Shown here in pieces: positions 19,303 through 29,676 of a stretch of 64,000 nucleotides of DNA. Each line of letters begins with the position of its first letter. Positions within the stretch are counted from its first letter, which is position 1. Origin of the DNA: Nemopilema nomurai. Its lineage: Eukaryota > Cnidaria > Scyphozoa > Rhizostomeae > Rhizostomatidae. The position numbers were made by a program, and so were the translations under genes. The notes beneath the pieces were generated by a model, which saw only the letters and a program-made list of their open reading frames with translations, made no database searches and was not told the origin of the DNA. The stretch is from positions 62,001 to 126,000 of the forward strand of contig ML133401.1 of the NCBI GenBank assembly GCA_003864495.1, given 5' to 3'.

Positions 19303-22098
19303 TTTGTGGCATGCAGGTTTGACAGACACACTCAACTTCGACGAAACGCTTCAGCTGAGAAGATGACCTTTGTACCGTTTGCCTTCCCGTCTCATCTTAA
19401 TTCTCGTGAAAACGAGACTGGAGTAGAGGGATGAAAATGCAGTTTGTTTTTATTTAAAAGATACAACGAACGTTTCTAGAGCTACACATGCAGCTTTCAA
19501 TATTATTTTATGATCACAACTTCAGAGCGCATGTTTTGGGGGTGAACAACTAAAAATGAAATCCTGGTCGCAAAGATGTAAAATTAATTGTTCAGAATAT
19601 TGAATATACCACTGATGTTTGCCACCCCAGACATTTTTCTTGAATACTCGTAACTTCTATAGGCACCGCGGAGCGTTGAGAAAACTGGGGGGGCCTAAAA
19701 AAGTGGGGGGGGGGCTAAAACCATTAAAAAGGGGCTTTCTTGGTAATTTATTACTTAATATTTCGCATTCTTTGCAAAAAGTGGGGGAGCCCCCCCTGCT
19801 CCACGGTGCCTGTTCTGGGCTTATAGATAACCAATGCTTAAAGAACAACTTTTCATGTGAAAAATAATTTCTCAGCACCTCACAATCGTACCACTATCAA
19901 AATAAAGAAAATAAAGTTGTGCTAAGTGCAAACTACCCTGTGTGATTCGATTACTTGTTATGATTGAGTGAAAAAACTTGCTTTGGAGAGATTTCCTCAT
20001 TTGTAGCAGTGTAGGCTGTTTACATTAAGAGATTCATGTTATGAGATTAATATTGTCTTGTCTTTGCATTATGCACACTTTTAGCTGCCCTAGGTATAAA
20101 TATACCTTTAGTATATCATTGGATTTATCAAAACTTTGCATATCATTAGTATATGTGCACTAAATAAATCCAGCATGTTGTTGGAAAATTGATTGAAGAT
20201 TTGGGGCTTGACCAGGTAAAATTTATTCAGTCTTTCAAAGAAATTCTGAAATAATGTTCAATCATCATGACTAAATTTTAATGTCTTTGACAATGTTGAG
20301 GCTTTTAAGAACTATGAAAAAATCAATAATATTTTTGCATTTGCTCATTTCAGTATCAAACCTTGAGAAATTTTCCAACTATAATATTACATTATAGCTG
20401 TTATAAAGCCCCTTGAAACCATTTGAAATTGAGTTGGCTAGAAAATCTCCCTACATTGCTACCATTCTGTTCCAGCCTGTGCAATACTTTTGCTCACTAA
20501 GTGCACAATGTTGTTTACCAAACCTGCTGTAAGTACTGCCCAATAACTAATTTCCAAAATTGGGATTTTCCTGATGATTAATGCAAGCTTTGTTCTGATG
20601 CAAAAGTTCTGGGAGCAATTTCTTTCCAAATATAAAAAAATGATTCTTTTGAAGAGATTATAGAAAAGATCCTGTGAAAATTTTACGTCTCCTGGTTTCT
20701 GGTTGCTTCTTATTTAATTAAACTTGCTTTAAAAAACCCTAGTTAGATGTCACCCCTTCACTCTCTTTAGTCAAGAATAAGCAGTTTTAATAAATTACTA
20801 AACTACTGCTAAGTCCTATCTTAAGGAATGGAGTGTGAGTGGTACAAATATTTTATCAAATTGTCAGAGGTACATTCCAAGTCAGAGGCAACAACCCAAA
20901 GCTTCAAACACTAAAAATCAGCATCAAGAAAATATCTTTCAAAAATTGAAACTTACAATTAATGTTCTCTAACAGGAAAATCTTACAATTAATATGTGTA
21001 CTGCAGGTGCCATACCAATGATATGAGTTATTAAAACTGTCCCTTAGGGGGAAGTTTTTATTTCCTGGTTCTATAATAAGATGTGCCCAGGGTGTGCTCT
21101 GACACTAAATGCTGAAAATGTAAATATCCTGCCTCAAAATACTCTACAATGTGTATTATTTGTCAAAAATATTAAAAATTAACTAACAGGAGAAGGAGTA
21201 AAGAAGAAATACAAAGTTTTTCTTAATACTATGGCCCAACAAATGCAATAAATTCTAAAAAAAAGAAATGGTTTTAAAAACTTTAGCATGTGGACTTTCT
21301 AAATAAGATAATTGGGCATATGGATCAGTCATGTTGAATTTCCTCTTAGAGACAAACACAAAAAAGTAAATAAAGTTGCTAAGCAGAAAGAAGGAATTTT
21401 TAATAAACTTGAGGTAAGTAAAAAACAATCAGTTTTCATTAACATTGGTTCATCAAACAAAAGTTGCAAATTTTAATGAGTACATTTCTTGAAAAACTTG
21501 TCCCAGGAAGTGAACAGGCGAGGCTTAGATTGGAAAAATGCAAGCGTACTGAGATTAGCAAACTGGGCTGATAAAATCACACCTTGGGTTCGTATGAAAG
21601 CTCCCAAACAAAGAAACACAAGCAAGAGATCTTATATTAACATATGCTGCTAAATTCATAATATTATCCAGACGCAGATATAAATACAAAGCTCGCACAG
21701 CACAATTGGCAAATATTCAAAACAGAGCTCTGACTCCCAAAACTACCTTTTTGTCCCCACAATATTGTTCCGTTCTTGACTGGATATGAAATAATCATAA
21801 TGTCATGAATCAGCTACATATTTTGCTTAGATGACAGCAAAGAAACCACAGCTCTCTGTCTTGTCTTTGTGCTTCCTGGGTCATGTTTAACTTTCATGAT
21901 GAAATTCATAATGGCGGCTCGTCTTGACTGCGAAAACCAAGAACATTCCTCTTGCTGTCCAAAATAATTCACTTTGTTAATTTTTTCCAAATTGTCCTAT
22001 AAAATTTGATGCTGCTTTCAGAAAGTGAAAAAACAGAAAAATCATGTGTCGAGTTCCTAAAATGTCCAAAAGAATGTAAGCGATTTCTTGGCATACAA
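19303..22098. other. Intergenic region upstream of ACADM
   Basis: Apart from the short inverted-repeat element at 19,661-19,811 I see only AT-rich unique sequence with scattered homopolymers. No exon with coding similarity was recognised. The ACADM promoter should lie just right of 19,302; no TATA box stands out. Confidence 0.5.
19661..19811. mobile_element. Short MITE-like inverted-repeat element
   Basis: Ends are inverted copies of AGGCACCGYGGAGC (left 19,661-19,674; right 19,798-19,811 on the other strand). G-runs at the left and a C-run at the right lie inside them, so the 151-bp unit can fold on itself. No coding capacity. I could not find a clear target-site duplication, so the superfamily is unassigned. 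Confidence 0.6.
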
Positions 22099-22284
22099 TC
22101 ATATGCTTGTACCAGCCTTCTTTCTCGCATAAGCACCAACACAAGCACAAATTCCTAAAATACCAATTACTAGTCCAATAACAAGAGCAGCAGCATCGCC
22201 TGCATCAAAGCTCGCTGCAACTGGCTTGCATAAAAACAGCAGAATGAAGGCAACAAGTTGAAAGAACGAGTTGACGGCGGCCAT
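22099..22284 (-). CDS. SMIM30: SMIM30-like small integral membrane protein (61 aa)
   Basis: Single-exon reading frame of 61 codons. Residues 1-25 look like a cleavable signal or N-terminal hydrophobic segment (FFQLVAFILLFLCKPVAA). Then comes FDAGDAAALVIGL, a membrane segment of about 20 residues, and a basic juxtamembrane end, ICACVGAYARKKAG. This order and the spacing of AGDA, GICAC and YARK match vertebrate SMIM30 (about 59 aa) along its length. SMIM30 is an ER/membrane microprotein encoded by a transcript once annotated as non-coding. The start context GAAGATGGCC is a good Kozak match. Function here is inferred from the family only. A chance frame is unlikely because the similarity covers the whole mature part. 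No poly(A) signal AATAAA was seen close by. Confidence 0.8.
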   Translation of the reverse strand: MAAVNSFFQLVAFILLFLCKPVAASFDAGDAAALVIGLVIGILGICACVGAYARKKAGTSI

Positions 22285-22561
22285 CTTCCCTTGTATAGCT
22301 TGGAAATCACCTGACCAGGCGAGGTCACATGCCTGTGCAACACTGCCTCACTTGCAGATTTGGAATGTTCACTTGACTTTTTATACCAAAAGAGAGTTGG
22401 ACCTAAGCTTCTTATTTGTCTGAAAAGTTGTTCGGAAAAGCAACCTATTAATTAGGTGAATTTGAGCTTGAATTTACTCCAACTGTCGAAAGTCAACAGG
22501 CATAATTATTAAATATTGTAGGAAGTCAAAGAATTAACAAGGCAAATGTTGTGGGCGTCAA

Positions 22562-24168
22562 CAGGGGCGTAAATATTGGGGGGTTGTGTGGGGTGTGACA
22601 CCCCCCAATAATTGAAAACCCGTATTTTGTCGGGCAAGCGCCAGAAAAGATGTTCGTAAATCTGCAACTATCGGGCCAAATAAAACAGTAATCGAGAAAT
22701 TATTTGTTGATTTCCTGCTTTGTCAAACAGCTTTGCCCGAAAAAAGGTGATGCTTTGCCTGACGAGAGGTGAAGTGTTCCCAACAGAAGGAGCTGTTTTT
22801 CCCAACAAAATGCGATAGGTTATTTATTCTCCTACTAGCAGGGCATTTTTACCCATTTTTAACATACTGAGTGGTGGGAAAATTGCCCCACTGGGCCCTA
22901 CGAGTTCCCCCACCACTGAAAAGAAAAATGCTACATTTGCCCCAAATTCGGCCATTTTGTGGCCCTTAGAGATAAAAGTAACCGGTGTTTCAAAAAGCTG
23001 GTAACGAATTTGGGGGCTCAATCGATGCTGATAGCAATCTTTATATAACTATATTTCTCATTTATCCACCTTGTAACTCGATTCATTGCTCAAGTTACCA
23101 AGATCTTAGTACTTCCTTGCACTTTTCAACCATACTCAGGCTGGGATATTGCCTTGAAATTGATATAACCCGTCTTTTCTCGTGTTTTGAGCCCATTTTT
23201 AGCATAATAGTTATCAGTGCTGGTAGTGTTCTTTGCTGTCAACAAATAATCCCCCCTTGTAAGCCCCACCCTCGAAGAAGCCCCTACCCTAAAATATTTT
23301 CTGCGAAATAAGTCCTCGGGGCTTATTCGAGGACATACGGTTGTGTCATATCATGGAGGCAAAAGTCTCAACCCTAAAATGGTTCAATATATATCACAAT
23401 CTGAAGCGCCAATCCGAAGAGTTATGTGTCGTTTCCTATATCATTTCTGGTAGTGTATAAGTGTGAGCTCTTTAGAAAAATGCCCCACTATTCAAAACTC
23501 CTTAAAAAATGCCATGGCTAATAGGTTCTGTTTTCAGCAAATTTGTAGGTTTTCATGCCATTTTGTTGTTCAAATACTGTAATATCTTGGGTCTTTCTTC
23601 GTCAATATTTTGAGTAAATCAATAGTTGGAGTGACCCCACCAGCCTGACCACTCTTGAAAACTAGTGTCGGTTTTTAGCGACCCAGTAATACATTTTTCA
23701 TCATCCATCAGCCATTCTGGATGCCACGATTTTAACAGTGTCTGGACGACGAAACCCAATGGCTAATTTTCAAAGGAACTTTGATAAAATCATCCGCTGT
23801 TAATAGTCGCTTATCCTTGTTGCCATTACAATATTTTACGAAAGGAAGTTAACACGACTGAACTGCAGCTTGTCTACTCGTGAACTGATCTCATAATAAA
23901 CACTGATTGACATTTGAACAGCAAGGCATTGACTTATGGTTTAAAGGACAATAGAAAAACGAAGCAAAAATACATAAAAATATCAGAAAACTACAAATAC
24001 AACAAATTTCATAACAGTTTAAAAATATAGAAGGAACCCCGCGAAGGCTTCTCCCAAAACAGATCTCATAACATTTTAGTAGATCAGTGGCGAAAATGTC
24101 GGGCAAAATCTTATATACACCCCCCCCCCCCCTCCCAAAGAAAAAGAAAAATGCTAGTTACGCCCCTC
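22562..24168. mobile_element. Non-autonomous hAT-like DNA transposon
   Basis: The left end reads CAGGGGCGTAA at 22,562; the right end is its inverse, TTACGCCCCTC, ending at 24,168. The flanks GGCGTCAA (22,554-22,561) and GGCGTCGA (24,169-24,176) form an 8-bp duplication with one mismatch. Short inverted termini beginning CAGGGG plus an 8-bp target duplication are the hallmark of hAT elements. G-runs lie just inside both ends, and a GTCGGGCAA motif occurs near each. No transposase frame is present in 1.6 kb, so it is a deletion derivative or MITE. Confidence 0.75.
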
Positions 24169-24176
24169 GGCGTCGA

Positions 24177-26455
24177 AGATGAAGACACACAGCCTTGCAA
24201 AGTCAAAAATTCCTAAAATCTTTATACCTGCAAATAAAAGGTATACTAATAATCTCAAGAGAGAGGGGCACCAAACCCATGGAGATGTTTTTCATTTGAC
24301 TTTTGCAAAAACGCTCTCCTTTGAACAAAACAGGCAAGAGCTCCACCCTCAAGCAGTGGCGATTGATATATGTGTTTGCTGTAAAGCTAGAGTCATTTAT
24401 AGAGCTTCAGTAGAAAAACGAGCAATGTAATTTTTGTCATCCTTTTGGGAAATTTATTTATCTGCCTGTCTGCCTGTCTGCCTGTCTGCCTGTCTGTCTG
24501 CCTGTTTGCATGTCTGTCTAGGCAGATGCTCACATTTGCAAGTACGATTAAATTTTTACAAGAAATCGAGAGTTTGGGAAAGTGATATGGTTATTTCCAG
24601 GTGATGACGATGGAAGTTACGATAGTTTCTAACTGCCAGCATAAGAGCGGTCTCGATCACCAACAAAGAACAATCGAATCTCTGGCAAAGAACAGATCCT
24701 ATAAGTTAACACTCCCTGCCAAAAACTAAGACCCTGAAAGTTTTGTTTTACATAATATTTTTACCCAGTTTATACTACATCTCGTAACGCATTCGTATCT
24801 TCCAAACATAAAGACATGTGCCAAGATTCTTAGCTTTAAGATTTGAAACCTCTACTAGCGTCAATTAAAATTTCATTCAGTAAGCTAGTCTCATTTACAA
24901 ACCAAAGAAAAAAAGCAAAGTGATTTCTTTTTGGTCATCATTAATGCAAAGATACCTTAGATACAAAGCACAAACACAGTTTTCTACAAGATCATCTTTG
25001 GCTTGGAAAATCATAGCAAATATCAAACATCGAGGAGCTTTCAGATAAGAAGTGGTTAAAAGTGGGTAAAAGTGTGTTGATTATAAAAAAAAAGCCAAGG
25101 ATTAACCAATTTAGCACAGATCATTTGGAGGACATGACTTAGCACGCAGACATTTCAAGGAGGAACTTTGACATGTTTAGCGGTGTTCAGCAAACGCTGT
25201 ATCTTCTTCAGTTAAAATGTAGCATTTCAATTGAAAGACTGAAATGTTATGAAATCAGTTTGGATTCCACGTTGATCATGCGGGTCGTTGCTCAGAAAAA
25301 CCACTGCACGTTGCTCAGAAAATTAGCCGCTATAAGGCATGTGTATTAGGTAATTATTTGGCAATAGGTGCTCAGCGTGCATAAAAAGGCATGGTCATCT
25401 TTCATTACTGCTTTTAACTGGCTTGAGTGAATGAAAACTCGTAATTTTATTTTTATTGGTAGATAGATTAAGACAAAACTCAGATTAGATAAAATGAGAC
25501 AGAGAGATACAGAGGGAGCGGTTTTAGGTTTTGTCAGTGATTGCTTGTTTGTTTCTACCTAGCTTCCTAAGGTAGTTTTAGGACAGTGAGAAGCTTAAGC
25601 TTATCAAGCAGTATCCTGGCCATTCCTCTCGATGTTACCATACCTCATGATTCCTTATGCCTGGAGTTACAGAGAGCAAGCTGATGCATCGTTAGATTCG
25701 AAAATGATGGTTTCTTCTGTGGCATGCAACTCGAGATACTGCGTCAAATGTTGCAAAGCAGCATCAATCCTAAGATCCTAGTTTATTTATAATCCTACCA
25801 GGGCCTAGAGCTTCTCAAGCAAAAGAGTCTGCGCACAGGATACTTAAGTCTTTGTTACTGCTAGAAAAGCATAGATACTATTTGAAAACATATTGAAGTG
25901 AACTAAAATGATAGAGATCCAGGGGCATTGGCATAGCCAGGGTTACTTCAGGCCTTATCAGGAACTAACTTTTCTATCATTTGTGGGGGATGGCAACTGT
26001 TTTCCCCTTTCCTATTCTACTGGCAGTAAAAGGTCTTGTTTTTTAAAAAGCTCCCAAATGCTTTTATATGTTATGCCTATACATGAGCTGGTTGAATGCA
26101 TAACAAAAACAACAACAAAACTTTGAATGTCATGCACATCAGGGTTGAAGGCAAGAAACATAAATAATTTTTCACACCATTCTTCAAATTTTGATTCATT
26201 TGAACTTACAGCCTAGAAACATTCAACAAGTGTCAATGTTATGATGAACAAAACCAAGGAAGTAAGTACATGAAAAAAGCAAACATCAATGTTTATCAAA
26301 CCAGTCTCTACTTACTTTAGAAAAGAACAAATTTAGCTAATTATGATTTAATGCAAATACCATTTTCACTTCATCAAATAGCTCAAAAATATCTGCTATC
26401 CACTGTAAATAGAAAAACCCAACTGGATGGAAAAGAATTCAGTATTCATGAGAAC
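24177..26455. other. Intergenic region right of the hAT-like element
   Basis: AT-rich unique sequence without a supported gene. It holds a CTGCCTGT microsatellite near 24.5 kb and, at 25,646-25,680, a short stretch resembling the 3' part of the SINE at 42.6 kb (shared TTATGCCT-x(4-5)-TTACAG). Confidence 0.45.
24461..24520. repeat. CTGCCTGT microsatellite
   Basis: About 60 bp of alternating CTGC and CTGT tetranucleotides, degrading towards the right end. Confidence 0.9.
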
Positions 26456-29400
26456 TCAAGCTGTCCTTAAGATCAAATGAATTCCAGAATCTGTAAACAC
26501 TGCATCACTCATCTCCCCAACTTGAAGTGCAAAACTAAAATAAAATGCACTAAAATTAGATGTGGTATAAGTAAACTATTTAAACACTGAACAAAGGGAT
26601 CATATTTGCAACAATAATTAAGAAAAAATGCAAGAGAAAAGCTAAAATATATTAAAAGTCAGTAGTTTTTTATTAATACTATATTAGAATATATAGTTAG
26701 TCACACAAAGGCATCTAGTTATTTCAAAGCTTTTCCAAATTTATCTGGGTAGATGGGAATTTGAAACTCATTGATGGAGAGTTTTTCTAAGTGTGACAGA
26801 TCAATGACAAATATTTTCAACAATGCAAGAACTCCTAAGGATATATCTAAAGACTTTTTCTCAAATCATTTAGATTGTCAAATACCACAAAGCAGCATTA
26901 GAATACCAAGTTCACTGGTATTGCTTAACAAATTTACAATTTGGGAGATCATTTAACTACTATGATATGCAAATTATATTTTAAACAGTATACTCACGAA
27001 ACATCTTCAAATTTTTCTAAAAAAGAGTCAAATTTTACATCACAAATAAGTCAAATTTGACTTTATATGCTAACGATAGAGAAGCAGTATATGTTAAAAA
27101 GTTTTTCCAAATAAGAGTAATAAATGAATAGCTGTATTATCAATTTCATACTTTAATGATGAACTAGATCCATCTAAGAACAACCTGAGCTGTCTTAATC
27201 AAGATAAAAAAACCATACTAATTCTATATATATATATATATATGTATATAGATACTTCAGTGCCCTATAGAATGTTGAACTGACACCAGGTTTTACAACT
27301 GGCACTGGCCAGGTTTGAATCTACTTGAATGAAAATATTTTGTTTATTTTAGTTCTCATATGATTCTTACATTATCCACCATTTCTTGTCAAGCATTATC
27401 TATATTAAAAGTATCCATAAGTAGTTTTATCTCAAGTATATATCCATAAAAGTAGCTTTATCTCAAGTATCCATTAAAGCCACACATAGGCAGAGCGTTT
27501 TGTAACAGTTTGGCTTGCATCAAAAGCTTTCGTCACCAATATGCATAGCACAGCTATGGAATAGTTGTGCTTTTTATGTGATTTATGTACTTCCTTGTGA
27601 TTTTCTGTTACAGTTATGATGTACATTCTCTACAAGGTTTCTGTTAGATACTCTTGCTAGAATCTCTCAAGTTAGCATTATCTTAGAAGGTAAGATAATG
27701 CTGGCTACAAAATAATGTTCATTGAGGATAAATATAATGCAATAAGATTCAAGGAACAATTAAACTTCACCTTTTTTGTATTCAAGCTATTCTCAATATT
27801 TGTCAAGCTAATTGTGATATGGATACTTTATCATTCAATTGGTCTGTCCAAGAAAAATGTCTATGGTCAAGATTTTAAGTTTCTGTGTAAGAGGGATGAC
27901 TAGAACAAGTTTCTTACTTTGCATTTTCCCCCTCGTAAAGAATCCCAAATCTCCTCCTGCTTTGCACTGCTACAGTCACTTTCAGTTTTTGCAAGCTCCT
28001 CTAAGGATACTTCACCAGCTTGTATCATCCTCTTGTAATCTGAAATAGTAAAAAAAGGAAAAATAATCATGGCAAACCTATTCAATTTCTTGATGACTAA
28101 CAAACTCACCTTAAGTTCTTTCCAGTTTGCACTGGTCAATACTGGATGCAGAATGACATGTCCCAAGGTATCAGTGTTTGACTGCGAACATGTGTATGAT
28201 TGAGATATTTGCATTTAATTCAGAAGTTTTTAATACATTCATTGTCACAATTTAAAGTCTTCGGAGCAGGCATTGTCAAGCAACTTACAAATTTGCTAAG
28301 TGGCTCTACTTGTTGAGAAACAAAATGCGTTTTACAACCGGTCTCTTGTAAGGCTGGTCTGGATTTCATGGCAATTTTTGATGAGATCTCAGGAGTGCAC
28401 AAGCAATTACCTGGGTGTTCAAGAGTGCACTTGTGATAAGTGTGCACATTTGAGTGTGCACTAAATTTCACAGCAAGTCTTCAATGTGTGCAAGTTATAT
28501 GGAAACTATATGTTTCATCAAAACAAATAGAACTTAACTTAAAAAACTTATTTTAAGTGAAATAATAATGGTTTATGAGTACAAGAATTGAAAATCTTCT
28601 ATAAAAATTTGGTTATTCTACTCACTTGCTAAAAATTTATATCTGGCATTTCTTAAAACTAAGCTTACTTACCACTGCCATTAGCATCTGTAATTAAATG
28701 CCTATAATTCTTAAAAGAAAAGCAATTGGAACAAAAGTCAATACTATTAACCATAGAGACAACCTGAAGAGAATCCATAAAGAAAGTGTCTTTGTTTGTC
28801 TATTAATATTAAGTTTAATATTTTATGATGAGACTTTCTTTCTTTCATTTGATATACTCCTCATTAAGTTTCTACTTCTAAACAGAAAATCATTATTTTT
28901 ATGGTGGCTAAAATGGATCTTTACAAATTACATTATTTTAGCAAGCACAGGAGTCATCTATTTTCCACATGTTCAGCCAGTTTATAACACTTTTTCCACT
29001 CCCTGTTGCAAACAAATTTAGAGATATATTTTGCCATCTGTAAGGAAGCCGTGTAAATTTGACCCAAGCCACGCCCAAAGCCACACCCATCACTCGGGTG
29101 TGCAAGAGTGCACTCGAATTTTTAGAAAATTTTCTCGAGAGTGCAGCTGCCATTGAATCCATACTGGAAGCAAGGGGGTAGCTGTACCAACATTAAGTGC
29201 GTTCCACCCAATCGCTTGTTTTCAATAAATGTTTCCTTCACGGAGTTTTCAGTGCTTTCATCTCTGAAGGGTAACTAGCAAATCGTGAATTTAGATAAAT
29301 AAATTTGCAGTATTTCTAAACTTTCTTAAATTAAATGAGATGCGCAGGGAAAAAATCTCTACACAAATAAAGCCTTGCAGTTAAATTACCAAACATTATC

Positions 29401-29676
29401 GTTACATGAATGTACAAAATCCACTTGCATACCTTCGATCTTTTCAAGTGCTTCTTCTTTGGTTCTTGTGATAGTTTCACTTTTCCATGAAGAAGGACGT
29501 CTTGATTCGTTGTGCTTTACAAGTAAGTGTGAGGCACGCACCTTCCCTGGTTCATTTCCAGATATTGCTGATTCGGTCGGCAATTCCCACTGGCTGTCCT
29601 GGGTTACAGTATTGAAGTAATATGTCTTCCCTGTAGAGCGTGATTCTTTTGCGATCCAACCGTCTGGCAATGACAT
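26456..29676 (-). CDS. PIN1: Peptidyl-prolyl cis/trans isomerase Pin1 (one-base deletion in exon 2)
   Basis: Pin1 isomerises phospho-Ser/Thr-Pro bonds in the nucleus and cytosol. Exons: 29676-29433, 28039-27918, 27016-26998 and 26534-26456. Exon 1 encodes a WW domain ([10 protein letters not shown]...TYYFN...W, Trp7 and Trp30) and the start of the PPIase domain: SHLLVKH and SRRPSSW supply the histidine, lysine and arginines that bind phosphate in human Pin1. Exon 2 carries SDCSSAK with the active-site cysteine at about residue 104. After SSAK the frame is one base short: the expected [13 protein letters not shown] is encoded only after a shift, and exon 2 is 122 nt where 123 is needed. Exon 3 is a 19-nt microexon (KFEDVS); exon 4 gives [20 protein letters not shown] and a stop. 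The corrected protein would be 154 aa against 163 in human. The deletion is either an assembly error or a true null allele or pseudogene; intact introns rule out a processed copy. Confidence 0.9.
27224..27250. repeat. TA microsatellite in a Pin1 intron
   Basis: Short run of TA dinucleotides with one interruption, between Pin1 exons 2 and 3. Confidence 0.9.

Noticed and set aside
24106..24140. C-run considered as an assembly gap artefact
   Set aside because: It sits inside the hAT-like element, whose left end has a matching G-run, so it is part of the element.
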